12,993 bases of DNA from Victivallales bacterium (GCA_017431185.1 JAFRLP010000359.1:1-12993), one strand, 5' to 3'; counted from the first letter of the stretch, positions 1 to 7,484 are shown. Notes: generated by a model from the letters alone, not told the origin. Program-made: numbers and translations.

Positions 1-57
1 AGATGGGCAAAGGATGACCGCCGAAACGAAAGGCAGGTCAGGGAGAGCGGGTCAGGC

Positions 58-85
58 AAAAGCCCCACCGCCGGTGAAACGGGGC
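58..85 (-). terminator. Possible terminator after the acidic zinc-ribbon gene
   Basis: Read on the minus strand, just past the stop codon at 89, a GC-rich hairpin (GCCC...CACC-GGC-GGTG-GGGC) is followed by four T. The left arm carries a bulge of about five bases and the T run is short, so intrinsic termination would be weak. It is the only candidate in the 88 bases left of the gene; I see no other feature there. Confidence 0.35.
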
Positions 86-88
86 GCG

Positions 89-436
89 TCAGTAATCGTC
101 CCGACGGCGGCGGCCACGGCGGACAGGCTGTTCCTCCTCCTCATCATCCTCGTCGTCGTCAAAATCGCCGAAGTCCTCATCCTCGTCATCGAAGTCGTCT
201 TCGCCCTCGTCGTCGAAATCGTCCTCGTCCTCGAAGTCGTCCTCGTCGTCCTCGTAGTCGTCCTCCTCGAAATCGTCTTCGAGGTCCATGTTATCGTCCT
301 CATTGTCAAAGTTCTCCTTGATGCGCGAGGGGAGAAGAGGCTGCCCGCATTCGGGGCAGATGCCCTCCTCCTTCTCAATATCGCGCATGGAGACCTTGCA
401 GTCGCAATGTGGACATCTCATGATTTCGCTGCTCAT
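89..436 (-). CDS. Small zinc-ribbon protein with polyacidic tail
   Basis: Hypothetical protein of 115 residues. The N-terminal 35 residues form a zinc ribbon with two CxxC knuckles (C8/C11 and C27/C30). Residues about 41-102 are almost entirely Asp and Glu with scattered Phe and Tyr, and the chain ends in a basic patch (RRGRRRR, 106-112). The start at 436 is chosen because AAGGAGAG lies just upstream; a longer reading to 517 has no such site and adds residues unlike the ribbon. It lies 104 bp downstream of rho in the same direction and may be read through from it. Small zinc ribbons with acidic tails usually act by binding protein or nucleic acid, but I cannot assign a function. The GAC/GAG-rich tail makes the DNA low-complexity and creates spurious frames on both strands. 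Confidence 0.8.
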   Translation of the reverse strand: MSSEIMRCPHCDCKVSMRDIEKEEGICPECGQPLLPSRIKENFDNEDDNMDLEDDFEEDDYEDDEDDFEDEDDFDDEGEDDFDDEDEDFGDFDDDEDDEEEEQPVRRGRRRRDDY

Positions 437-540
437 TTTGTACTCTCCTTTGCTTTTTGAGGGGGGGAAACAAATCAGATGGGCATAAGTTAGCGCATTT
501 TTGGATTTTCGCAACATCCGCCCCGACTTTTTTACGGCTC

Positions 541-2688
541 CTAATCCGCATCCTGGGGAAGTTTGAGGGAAAGCAGGAACTCGATGTTGTTCTCCGTCTT
601 CTTGAGGCGGCGGATAAGCTCCTCCATCGCCTCGGCGGGCTGCAAGGCGGTGAACGCTCGGCGCAAGGCCCAGATGCGCTCAAGTTCGTCCTTGTGGACC
701 AGGAGTTCCTCACGGCGGGTGCCGGACTGTTCGACGTCAATGGCGGGATAGACGCGGCGGTCCACCAGGCGATGGTCAAGATGCAGTTCCATATTGCCGG
801 TGCCTTTGAACTCCTCGAAAATCACCTCATCCATCTTGCTGCCCGTATCGACGAGAGCCGTCGCCAGGATGGTAAGGCTGCCGCCGCCTTCGATGTTGCG
901 CGCCGCGCCGAAGAAGCGCTTGGGCTTATGGAGGGCATTGGCGTCCACACCGCCGGAGAGGATTCGCCCGCTATGCGGCTGGATGGTGTTGTAGGCCCGC
1001 GCCAGTCTGGTGATGGAGTCCAGCAGGATGACCACATGACGGCCATGCTCCACCAGCCGCTTCGCCTTCTCAATGACCATCTCGGCCACCTGGACATGGC
1101 GGTCCGGCGGTTCGTCAAAGGTGGAGGAGACGACTTCGGCGTTCACCTCGCGCTGCATGTCGGTGACCTCTTCGGGACGCTCATCCACCAGCAGGATGAT
1201 GACCTCCACATCCGGGTCATTGGCAATGATGCTATTGGCGATTTTCTGCATAATGACGGTTTTGCCAGTGCGCGGACCAGCCACAATGAGACCGCGCGGC
1301 CCACGCCCGACAGGGGTCACCAGGTCAATGACGCGGGTTGACAGCTCCGTGGCGGAGCGCTCCATGATGAGCCGCTGGGTGGGGAAGTAGGGAGTGAGTT
1401 GCTCGAATGGGGTGATGCGCCTCTGCGCGTCCGGGTCATCGCCATCCACCGTTTCGATTTTCAGCAGGGCGAAGAACTGCTCATTCTCACGGGGCTGCCG
1501 AATCTGGCCCACAATGGTGTCCCCCGTGCGCAGACGCAGACGCTTGATTTGCAGCGGGCTGACATAGACGTCCTCCAGGCTGGCCGTGTAACTGTTGAGC
1601 AGATTGCGGAGGAAACCATGTCCCTCCTTCACCACCTCAAGCACACCTTTGGTGCGAATGATGTTGCCAGGGTCCTTCGCGCATTGGCGCACGATGTCAA
1701 ACAGCACCTCATGGCGGGCACGGGTTTCGGTGCCTTCTATTCCCAAGGCGGCGGCCATCTTGTTGATTTCCGCCAGCGAAAGCTTTTGGATGTCGTTCAG
1801 GACAATGACCTTGGCGTCGGGGTTCTCGGAGGCCTCAAGGCGTATCCGGTCGGCCTCCGTCAGGCGGTCCATCATCTCATAGCTGCCAATGCTGGGATTG
1901 CGGTTGCCGGGCTTCCCCAAGCCGCCATATTCGCCACTGCGGTTGCGCTTATTGCGGTTGCGCTTGCCGCGTTTGCCCGTCTGACCGTCATCGACAGGAG
2001 AAATGCGGCCCGCAGCCTCCCTCTCCTGGAAGAAAGCCGCAGCCTGCTGGCGGTAGTTTTCGGGAGCCTTGGTGGCAAATTGCCCCCCTATCTCCGTCGG
2101 CTGGCCGTAGGAATTGGCCATTGGAGCGGCCTGCTGGAAATCACGCCCGCGATGGTTCAGGCGCTTGAGCCGCCGTGCCATGCGCCTGTCCATCAATTCG
2201 TCGTTGCCATCGACATTCGAGGACAACCCCATCGCCCCCGAATGGAACGGATGGGCAGCAGGCGTGACAATGTTGGGCTTGTTCATGGATGGATATGCAG
2301 GTGAAATCTCCCGATGCGAGAAACCGGCGGACGGCATCCCCGAATTGGCAAACAAACGCACGGGATTCGGGGATGACGCAGGGACGCCGCCCGCATTCGG
2401 AGCATACTCCGGCGGACGGGCCATCGGCCTCATCGCCGTCCGCTCCTCCGTTGGGGATGGCGGAACCGCCGCCGACGTCCGAGGAGCCTCAATCGGCCTG
2501 GGTGGCGCCGGAGGTGGTGGAGGAGGTGACGGAGGTGACGGGGGAGCAGCCACGGGACTGGCCACAGTTTTTTCCGGGCGTACAATCTCTGCTGAATCTT
2601 CCATCGGACGTTGCTTCGGGGGACGCCCTCTACGACGTTTCACCGGCGCATCCGCTGGCGTCTGTTCTGCGTTTTTTTCGTCTTCCAT
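541..2688 (-). CDS. rho: Transcription termination factor Rho with long N-terminal extension
   Basis: Hexameric RNA-dependent ATPase that ends transcription of untranslated RNA. The 715-residue chain is far longer than the roughly 420 residues of E. coli Rho. Residues 1 to about 285 are a disordered extension: an AT-hook-like [11 protein letters not shown] (18-28), a proline run (48-65), and Lys/Arg/Asn-rich stretches (168-181, 237-250). The Rho_N helical domain is about 293-338 and the cold-shock RNA-binding domain about 345-415. The ATPase core shows Walker A GPRTGKT (471-477), DERPEE with the catalytic Glu (502-507), Walker B VILLDS (553-558), the Q-loop region (578-592), the R-loop GTGNMEL (629-635) and SGTRREEL with the arginine finger (655-662). 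All core motifs look intact. The ATG at 2688 lacks a clear Shine-Dalgarno sequence. A perfect hairpin sits about 28 bp upstream, and coaE precedes it in the same direction. Confidence 0.97.
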   Translation of the reverse strand: MEDEKNAEQTPADAPVKRRRGRPPKQRPMEDSAEIVRPEKTVASPVAAPPSPPSPPPPPPAPPRPIEAPRTSAAVPPSPTEERTAMRPMARPPEYAPNAGGVPASSPNPVRLFANSGMPSAGFSHREISPAYPSMNKPNIVTPAAHPFHSGAMGLSSNVDGNDELMDRRMARRLKRLNHRGRDFQQAAPMANSYGQPTEIGGQFATKAPENYRQQAAAFFQEREAAGRISPVDDGQTGKRGKRNRNKRNRSGEYGGLGKPGNRNPSIGSYEMMDRLTEADRIRLEASENPDAKVIVLNDIQKLSLAEINKMAAALGIEGTETRARHEVLFDIVRQCAKDPGNIIRTKGVLEVVKEGHGFLRNLLNSYTASLEDVYVSPLQIKRLRLRTGDTIVGQIRQPRENEQFFALLKIETVDGDDPDAQRRITPFEQLTPYFPTQRLIMERSATELSTRVIDLVTPVGRGPRGLIVAGPRTGKTVIMQKIANSIIANDPDVEVIILLVDERPEEVTDMQREVNAEVVSSTFDEPPDRHVQVAEMVIEKAKRLVEHGRHVVILLDSITRLARAYNTIQPHSGRILSGGVDANALHKPKRFFGAARNIEGGGSLTILATALVDTGSKMDEVIFEEFKGTGNMELHLDHRLVDRRVYPAIDVEQSGTRREELLVHKDELERIWALRRAFTALQPAEAMEELIRRLKKTENNIEFLLSLKLPQDAD

Positions 2689-2715
2689 ATTTTTCAGGGA
2701 TTTTGATGGCAGGAA

Positions 2716-2734
2716 ACTGCGCAGGGTGCGCAGT
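2716..2734 (-). promoter_or_regulatory. Hairpin in the rho leader
   Basis: A perfect inverted repeat, ACTGCGCA and TGCGCAGT around a three-base loop, lies 28 bases upstream of the rho start on the minus strand. No T run follows, so it is not an obvious intrinsic terminator. It could be a leader structure affecting rho expression (E. coli rho is autoregulated through its leader) or a short palindromic operator; either role is inference. Confidence 0.4.
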
Positions 2735-2746
2735 CCCTTTGTCCAT

Positions 2747-2766
2747 GAGGCAATTGCAACACTCTC
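2747..2766. repeat. Dispersed repeat GAGGCAATTGCA..ACTCTC, copy A
   Basis: This 20-bp stretch matches 3676-3695 at 18 of 20 positions in the same orientation. Both copies lie a few tens of bases left of GC-rich hairpin repeats. It is probably the end of a small dispersed palindromic element; here the matching right-hand end is not seen. Confidence 0.5.
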
Positions 2767-2800
2767 CTATGAAACACACCGTGTTTTCTGCGTTGTGTTG

Positions 2801-2885
2801 CCGGCGGCGGGACGCAGCCGCTACCTTTGCCGGCGGCGGGACGCAGCCGCTACCTTTGCCGGCGGCGGGACGCAGCCGCTACCTT
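2801..2885. repeat. 29-bp GC-rich tandem repeat, about three copies
   Basis: Three head-to-tail copies of a 29-bp unit start at 2801, 2830 and 2859 and begin CCGGCGGCGGGACGCAGCC; the third is complete to about 2885. They appear identical and have no spacers. Each unit contains an imperfect palindrome (GCGGC...GCCGC). Copy 3 and part of copy 2 lie inside coaE and encode its C-terminus, including its TAG stop; the rest lies in the coaE-rho gap. Confidence 0.9.
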
Positions 2886-3458
2886 CAGGGTTTGGTAAAT
2901 TTTTCGGCACTGTTCGCGCAGGCACTCCCAAGAGCAATGAGTCATCACGCCGAAATCGGCGCGGCGAAGCTTTTCATCCATGGAGAGCTGCGCAGACAGT
3001 CGCCGTGAGATTTCCTGCTCTGACCAATGGCGGGCCAACAGGCGCTCACGCTGCACGTCAGGCGGGCACCAGACTGCGATGACCTTGGCGAAGTCCCGTT
3101 CCCATCCGGTTTCGTAAAGCAACGGGATGGCGCAGAACAGAGGCGTCTCATCCAGACCAGCCAACCGTTGAATCTCGGAGCGCACCAATGGATGAACCAG
3201 GGTGTTAAGCCAAGTCAGCTCAGAGGGAGTGTCAAAGACACGGGCGGCCACGGCAGGGCGCGAGATTTCACCGTCTGCAGTCAAAATCCGCGTTCCCCAG
3301 CGTCCCACCATCGCATCGTATGCGGGTTGCCCCGGAAGGTACAGAGAGTGCGCGACCTCGTCCGCATCAGCCACACGTGCGCCCGCTTCCGCAAAAAAGC
3401 GCATCAAAGTGGTTTTTCCCGCGCCGATGCCGCCAGTGACAGCGATACAGTCAGCCAT
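2850..3458 (-). CDS. coaE: Dephospho-CoA kinase
   Basis: Catalyses the last step of coenzyme A synthesis, ATP-dependent 3'-phosphorylation of dephospho-CoA, in the cytoplasm. The 202-residue product is close to the usual length of about 200. It shows the P-loop GGIGAGKTT (9-17), the DADEVAH motif that follows it, and the lid-region pattern RRLSAQLSMDEKLRRAD. The ATG at 3458 places the P-loop at the family's usual distance from the N-terminus but has no good ribosome site. An in-frame TTG at 3467 has GGAG nine bases upstream and could be the true start, adding three residues. The last eleven residues (KVAAASRRRQR) and the stop are encoded by the 29-bp tandem repeat, so the native C-terminus has been replaced or extended by repeat sequence. 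It lies 161 bp upstream of rho, same direction. Confidence 0.95.
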   Translation of the reverse strand: MADCIAVTGGIGAGKTTLMRFFAEAGARVADADEVAHSLYLPGQPAYDAMVGRWGTRILTADGEISRPAVAARVFDTPSELTWLNTLVHPLVRSEIQRLAGLDETPLFCAIPLLYETGWERDFAKVIAVWCPPDVQRERLLARHWSEQEISRRLSAQLSMDEKLRRADFGVMTHCSWECLREQCRKIYQTLKVAAASRRRQR

Positions 3459-3615
3459 TGTGGACAACTGGAAATGCTCCTGGTGGAGCGTCCGGAAAAG
3501 ACAAGGGCCTGGCATCTCCCAGCAGGCCTACGGCGAAGCGGGCCACCGTCGGCACATCCGACTCCAGCGCACCATCTTGTTTTCACGTGCGCTGGGCACC
3601 GCATATACGCCCCAT

Positions 3616-3643
3616 AAAATATACCATGCTTGCGCCCTGTCAA
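3616..3643 (-). promoter_or_regulatory. Candidate promoter for coaE
   Basis: On the minus strand a consensus -35 TTGACA (3638-3643) is followed after 16 bases by TATTTT (3616-3621), with TATATT overlapping it at a shorter spacing. Transcription would start near 3608, giving coaE a leader of about 150 bases. The -35 box is built from one arm of the hairpin at 3632-3656, so promoter and plus-strand terminator share sequence. Confidence 0.45.
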
Positions 3644-3663
3644 ATCGACAGGGCGCTTTTTTT
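3632..3663 (+). terminator. Strong intrinsic terminator, plus strand
   Basis: A perfect 10-bp stem, GCGCCCTGTC and GACAGGGCGC around a five-base loop AAATC, is followed directly by seven T, then CG and eight more T. It is textbook for plus-strand transcription. On the minus strand no T run follows. No plus-strand gene is found upstream in this window, so it would stop rightward antisense transcription through coaE or end an unrecognised small RNA. Confidence 0.7.
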
Positions 3664-3675
3664 CGTTTTTTTTAC

Positions 3676-3743
3676 GAGGCAATTGCAGAACTCTCATCCA
3701 AGGCGGCTCCACGCCGCCTTGGCGATGGTCTTGCAATTATCTC
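3676..3743. repeat. 68-bp palindromic element with imperfect terminal inverted repeats
   Basis: The outer ends GAGGCAATTGCA (3676-3687) and TGCAATTATCTC (3732-3743) are inverted repeats matching at 10 of 12 positions. The centre is a perfect hairpin, CCAAGGCGGC-TCCAC-GCCGCCTTGG (3698-3722). The element ends exactly next to the stop codon of the DUF481 gene (3744-3746). The layout resembles a REP- or MITE-like non-coding element; its left end recurs at 2747-2766. It may also help end the DUF481 transcript, although no T run follows on that strand. Confidence 0.6.
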
Positions 3744-4790
3744 TTACTTCAACGTGAGCACCAGGCGGGCAAAATAGGTTGTGTCGAGGCGGTCCTTCCC
3801 CTTGACAACCTTGCTGTAGTAATCATTGCTCACGCCCAGACGCAGAGACCAGACCTTGGAGCCACCCAGCGGGATGGAGAGGGAGGACTCGTGGAAGATG
3901 TGGTAGTCGTGGAAATTGTCAAACACGGGGGTGTAGGTCACATCGGTGACAAGCGTTCCGATGTCCTTCAGAGGGCCGAGTTCACGGATATTGATCTCAT
4001 GATGGTAGCCCAGGTCCAGGCCCATGCTGGACTCGCTGTCCTTGTCGCTGATGAAGTCCCGATAGACATACGCCAGGCCGATGCGTCCGCGAACCTTGAC
4101 GTCCTTCTTGTCAATCACGTAGAAGCCATAGCCTGCCGCGCTTGTCCAGTCAGGGTCCAGGTCGGCGTATTTGTCGTACTTGTACGTGGTGCGGGCATAC
4201 CAGGTGTTCTTGGTGTCGGCGATATGGCGCTCATAATCGAGCCCGAAGACAGTCTGCCGTTCATTCTCGACGCCATTCTCCTTCGCATACTTGGTGTTGC
4301 CAAAGGCCACGAACTTGTCCACGGGACCGGCCAGCGTGGCCTTGGCTCCCATGCCGCCGGTGAATTTCTCGGTGTTGCCAGTCTTGCCGGCCACGTCAAC
4401 AAACACCTCGTATGACCATTTGCGGGAGGTGTCCTTCACCGTGGGGTCCTGCGCTCCGTTCGGCCAGATGGCAACGGCCTTGTAGTCCACCGGGATAGTG
4501 GAGGAGTCGGACTTAAGTCCCGCCTCGGTAAGCAGCCCATTGGCGGTCGGGGCCCCTTCCGTGGCGTGGATGTTGACTGCCGCATCCGTGACGATGGACT
4601 GAATCTTGGCTGCGTCGATGGTCAGTTCCCCGGCAAAGTCCGTGGCGACCGTGGCCTTGCCGTCCAGCACCTGCTTCACGGTACCGACAATCACCGAGCC
4701 ATTCGACAGTTTCACCTGGTCAGCCAATGCGCCGAAGGCTCCCGCCATCAGGATGGTGGCCAACGCTTTGCTAAAATGCCTGAACTTCAT
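3744..4790 (-). CDS. DUF481 family outer-membrane protein
   Basis: Predicted secreted protein of 348 residues. Residues 1-23 are a typical signal peptide with a basic N-region, a hydrophobic core and an A-L-A cleavage site before Asp24. The next 45 residues (VKLSNGSVIVGTV...) are the short N-terminal domain common in DUF481 proteins of this group. From about residue 115 to the end, alternating aromatic/polar strands with GLDYERH, YARTTYKYDKY and TTYFARLVLTLK fit the DUF481 beta-barrel, a family that includes salt-induced outer-membrane proteins. The start at 4790 is chosen because AAAGGAGA lies about ten bases upstream and the signal peptide begins there; upstream codons read as non-signal sequence. 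It is transcribed divergently from the large gene at 5010. Substrate or role is unknown. Confidence 0.85.
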   Translation of the reverse strand: MKFRHFSKALATILMAGAFGALADQVKLSNGSVIVGTVKQVLDGKATVATDFAGELTIDAAKIQSIVTDAAVNIHATEGAPTANGLLTEAGLKSDSSTIPVDYKAVAIWPNGAQDPTVKDTSRKWSYEVFVDVAGKTGNTEKFTGGMGAKATLAGPVDKFVAFGNTKYAKENGVENERQTVFGLDYERHIADTKNTWYARTTYKYDKYADLDPDWTSAAGYGFYVIDKKDVKVRGRIGLAYVYRDFISDKDSESSMGLDLGYHHEINIRELGPLKDIGTLVTDVTYTPVFDNFHDYHIFHESSLSIPLGGSKVWSLRLGVSNDYYSKVVKGKDRLDTTYFARLVLTLK

Positions 4791-4853
4791 TGGTAAGAAT
4801 CTCCTTTGTTGACAATGCCACAAACAGCCGTGCAAGAAACACGCATGATGAAT

Positions 4854-4862
4854 AATATAGCA
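4854..4862 (-). promoter_or_regulatory. Extended -10 promoter for the DUF481 gene
   Basis: The minus strand reads TGCTATATT, an extended -10 element (TGn plus TATATT). No good -35 is seen at the usual distance, which suits extended -10 promoters. Transcription would start near 4847, about 57 bases before the ATG. Confidence 0.5.
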
Positions 4863-4937
4863 CGTTTTTTCCTTCCTACCACCAAACACAGCCCATTCTT
4901 CCACAAAGCCAAAGCAAAATAGTCGGAGGTTGAAAAG

Positions 4938-4966
4938 TTGACAATCCGCAACTGCAAGATTATAGT
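4938..4966 (+). promoter_or_regulatory. Near-consensus sigma-70 promoter for the large fusion gene
   Basis: TTGACA (4938-4943), a 17-base spacer and TATAGT (4961-4966) form an almost perfect housekeeping promoter. Transcription would start near 4973. It probably drives the gene at 5010 and, by read-through, rsmI. Its position also rules out the in-frame TTG at 4938 as a translation start. Confidence 0.8.
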
Positions 4967-5009
4967 AAATGCCATCGAAGCAAAGGCACAATCCACGGAC
5001 TGCGCCGCA

Positions 5010-7448
5010 ATGCCTTTACTCAACATTCTATCCTTTTTGAAATTGCCGGGAGAGGCAATTTCTACCCGAGACATGACTGAATCCTGCTTTGCCAATGGAG
5101 GCCGCTTCGGCCTCGTCACCGTGCGTTGCGTTCCCTTTTCCGCCATCGATGACCGTCTCTCCGATTCCAATGGTTCCCCCCTGTTCGAGAAAAGCACTGC
5201 CCAGGAGGTTCTCGAAGACTTGAGTTGGGCGGCCTCAGAACATCTGGTCGAGGCCACCACTTTGTGGGACGATGCGCTCTTCTCCTGGTCTCCTGACCAG
5301 GAGAGTTGCGCGCTTACCCCGCAGGAGACCGCCCAGGCCGAAAAACTGCGCGACTTCCTCAGCGCCGCCCACATCCGCCTGCTCTCCTTCGGCTGCGACC
5401 TCTCCTGCCATCCAGTCTTCCGTGACGGCGCGCTCACCAGCCACACACCCGAAATACCCCGACTCGCCAGACGGAAACTGGAACGCGCCTTTGCGCTGGC
5501 CAAACTCCTCAACGCCGAATCCTTTGAACTTGACCTCTCCCGTGAAGGATGGGAGACCCCCTATAACATTGACTGGTCGCATGTGCATCGTCGGCTCACC
5601 CATAGCCTGAATGCCCTGGCCGAATACGCGGCCCACAGCCAGGACAGTTCCATCCGCAGCCTGAACATCGTGTCAGGGAACACCGCCCTGCGCCGCCACT
5701 CCTTCCTGGCCAATCCAGGGGAAACGGCAGCGTTCCTCGCCACGCTGCCCTCCATTTTCCCCTGGAAGATCAACCCATACTGCGCACGGGACATCAGTCT
5801 GTCGCTGCTCACCTTCCTGGCCCAGCACGACCTGCTGGGCTGCTACCCGCTGGGCGGCGGGCCTGCCGGCGCGACCTGCGCCACCAATCTTCTCGACACG
5901 GTGCAGCAGCTGGCGACCTTGCAGTCCATCGGCTGGCACGGCCCAGTCGTGTTCCGCTCGCGAATGCTCCGTTCCGAGTCCGACCCTGAAAATTGCAGCA
6001 CCTCCCGCCGCCAATTCATCTCCAATGCCTCGGCCTCGCTGACCATCGCCGCCAATTTCGTCCAGCGCCTTCAGGGCAATTGGACAAATGAACTGACCAC
6101 CACGGAAACCGAACTCATGGCCTTGACGCAATTGGCCAACCTCTCGGCGGACGAGATTTTGATGCAGACCATCACGCCCGTCCGGGAAGACCACCATCTC
6201 TCCATCGACGAACTGGCCTCGCGCTATGACCAGAACCCGCTGCCGGGCAATGCCGGCGCAGGACGGAACGACACCGCTCCCCGCCCGAGTTGGACAAAGG
6301 CGACACAGCCCCAGAATGCCGCGCCCGTGCCGCGTTTTCCCAAGGAGAGCGCGCCAATGCCGCAAAACGCCCCGCAGCCGCATCGCATGGCAGTGGGAAA
6401 TCCGGTACAGCCCCAGAATGCCGCGCCCGTGCCGCGTTTTCCCAAGGAGAGCGCGCCAATGCCGCAAAACGCCCCGCAGCCGCATCGCATGGCAGAGGGA
6501 AATCCGGTGACGAAAGAGCGGGAGCAGCCGTCCCCCAAGGCATTTTCGGCGCCCGCCGCCCCGCCCGCCCACCAGGAGGCGGGCGGGAGTGAGAACGCCA
6601 AGCAACTCGCGCGTGAACGCCGTCGCGAGTTGCGCCGTGAGCGTCTGGCCGCCAAAATGGCCACCAGGCAGTTGGCCTGGCAGGGACGCCATGAACTGCC
6701 GCTTCCCGTGCAGGACAATGCGCCGCACTCCACGCTCCCCCTGCCCTCCTTGGTGCGGCCTCAACCCATTTCCGAGGCGACGCCAGGCACACCGCCGGAC
6801 AAGCCACAGCCAACGGCCAGCGAAGAGGCCACGCCTCCTTCGCGGCCAGCCGATTCGGAGGTGAAGTCGTCAACTCCCGACTCAGGGATGCCTCCAGCCA
6901 TCGCTGACGTTCAGCAGCCAGCCAACGACGCCCCATGCACACCGGCGGAGCCTGCGCAGGAATCCCTTCCCCCCGAACTCCAAGAGGTTGCGGCCCTGCC
7001 CCAATCGGAGCAGCCCCACTCCAATCCGCCTGAGCAGAACGACGCTCCCATTGCGGCTGCGACGGAGGAAAGCCTCAACGAAACCGTGACGCCTTTCGCG
7101 GAAAACGCTAGTCCGGTTCCAGCCGCAGAGCCAGGGGATGCACCGCAATCGACCGGCACGGATGAGGAGCCGCCAGGATATGCCGACCAGGCGGAACAAC
7201 TCCCGCTGCTTTTCCCCGAACTGGCCAATGACCAGCCAGCCCCCGTCTCTCCGGCAACGGAGGCTCCGCAGGACTCCCCCGCTCCAGCCATGCCATTTTT
7301 GCCCGCAAACGCCCAAGTCAATGCCGGCAACAGCCAGGGGCGCCTTCCCGTCCAGTCCCGACGCACGGATAACCGTCGGGAACTCAAGCACGGGCGTCCA
7401 GGGCGCAAAGGACGCAATGGCCCGCCCAAGACTTTCCGCAAGCCGTAA
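5010..7448 (+). CDS. Pseudo-xylose-isomerase domain fused to a long proline-rich basic tail
   Basis: Large protein of 812 residues with two parts. Residues about 30-390 follow the actinobacterial-type xylose isomerase barrel: RFGLVTVR (32-39), HPVFRDGALTS (134-144) then a REG motif (178-180), INPYCARD (254-261) and GWHGPVVF (308-315) all match that family's landmarks. The catalytic and metal residues do not survive: HDDD becomes WDDA (86-89), NPEVGHE becomes NPYCARD, HIDLNG becomes CYPLGG, and the FDFKPP aspartate is replaced. This looks like a non-catalytic pseudoenzyme. From about 395 the chain is disordered, rich in Pro, Ala, Gln and Glu, with a 34-residue tandem repeat, an Arg-rich segment (RERRRELRRERLAAKMATRQ, about residue 535) and a basic C-terminus (GRPGRKGRNGPPKTFRKP). 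The start at 5010 lies after the promoter but has no clear ribosome site; ATG at 5073 is an alternative. rsmI follows 36 bp on. Confidence 0.8.
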   Translation: MPLLNILSFLKLPGEAISTRDMTESCFANGGRFGLVTVRCVPFSAIDDRLSDSNGSPLFEKSTAQEVLEDLSWAASEHLVEATTLWDDALFSWSPDQESCALTPQETAQAEKLRDFLSAAHIRLLSFGCDLSCHPVFRDGALTSHTPEIPRLARRKLERAFALAKLLNAESFELDLSREGWETPYNIDWSHVHRRLTHSLNALAEYAAHSQDSSIRSLNIVSGNTALRRHSFLANPGETAAFLATLPSIFPWKINPYCARDISLSLLTFLAQHDLLGCYPLGGGPAGATCATNLLDTVQQLATLQSIGWHGPVVFRSRMLRSESDPENCSTSRRQFISNASASLTIAANFVQRLQGNWTNELTTTETELMALTQLANLSADEILMQTITPVREDHHLSIDELASRYDQNPLPGNAGAGRNDTAPRPSWTKATQPQNAAPVPRFPKESAPMPQNAPQPHRMAVGNPVQPQNAAPVPRFPKESAPMPQNAPQPHRMAEGNPVTKEREQPSPKAFSAPAAPPAHQEAGGSENAKQLARERRRELRRERLAAKMATRQLAWQGRHELPLPVQDNAPHSTLPLPSLVRPQPISEATPGTPPDKPQPTASEEATPPSRPADSEVKSSTPDSGMPPAIADVQQPANDAPCTPAEPAQESLPPELQEVAALPQSEQPHSNPPEQNDAPIAAATEESLNETVTPFAENASPVPAAEPGDAPQSTGTDEEPPGYADQAEQLPLLFPELANDQPAPVSPATEAPQDSPAPAMPFLPANAQVNAGNSQGRLPVQSRRTDNRRELKHGRPGRKGRNGPPKTFRKP
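6305..6508 (+). repeat. 102-bp in-frame tandem duplication
   Basis: Two adjacent 102-bp copies (6305-6406 and 6407-6508) encode the 34-residue unit QPQNAAPVPR...GNPV twice in the tail of the fusion protein. They differ at one base that I can see (GTG versus GAG, Val to Glu), which points to a recent duplication. The reading frame is kept. Confidence 0.95.
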
Positions 7449-7484
7449 CGAGGGAAGCCACACGAGTTCTGCGTCAATAGAGCC

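Noticed and set aside
14..460. Hydrophobic plus-strand open frame that looks like membrane segments
   Set aside because: Its Leu/Val runs are the complement of the GAC/GAG codons of the acidic tail on the minus strand.
457..1341. Plus-strand open frame opposite rho
   Set aside because: It is the complement of the conserved Rho ATPase core; the minus strand carries every catalytic motif.
2689..2746. Leader peptide starting at 2746 and overlapping the rho start
   Set aside because: An ATG with an out-of-frame 38-codon reading exists, but its spacing from the upstream AGGAG is too large and the sequence belongs to a dispersed repeat.
2801..2885. Possible CRISPR array
   Set aside because: The copies are directly adjacent with no spacers, there are only about three, and no cas gene is present.
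3484..3510. GTCCGGAA motif, like the apical loop of SRP RNA
   Set aside because: The flanking bases do not form the SRP helix and the conserved loop sequence after the motif is absent.
4938..5009. Extended start of the fusion gene at the TTG at 4938
   Set aside because: The TTG is the first half of the -35 box of a near-consensus promoter, so it lies upstream of the predicted transcript start.
6603..6632. Inverted repeat CAACTCGCG...CGCGAGTTG inside the fusion gene
   Set aside because: It arises from Arg/Leu codons in the Arg-rich segment, in the middle of a coding region, with no T run or other sign of function.
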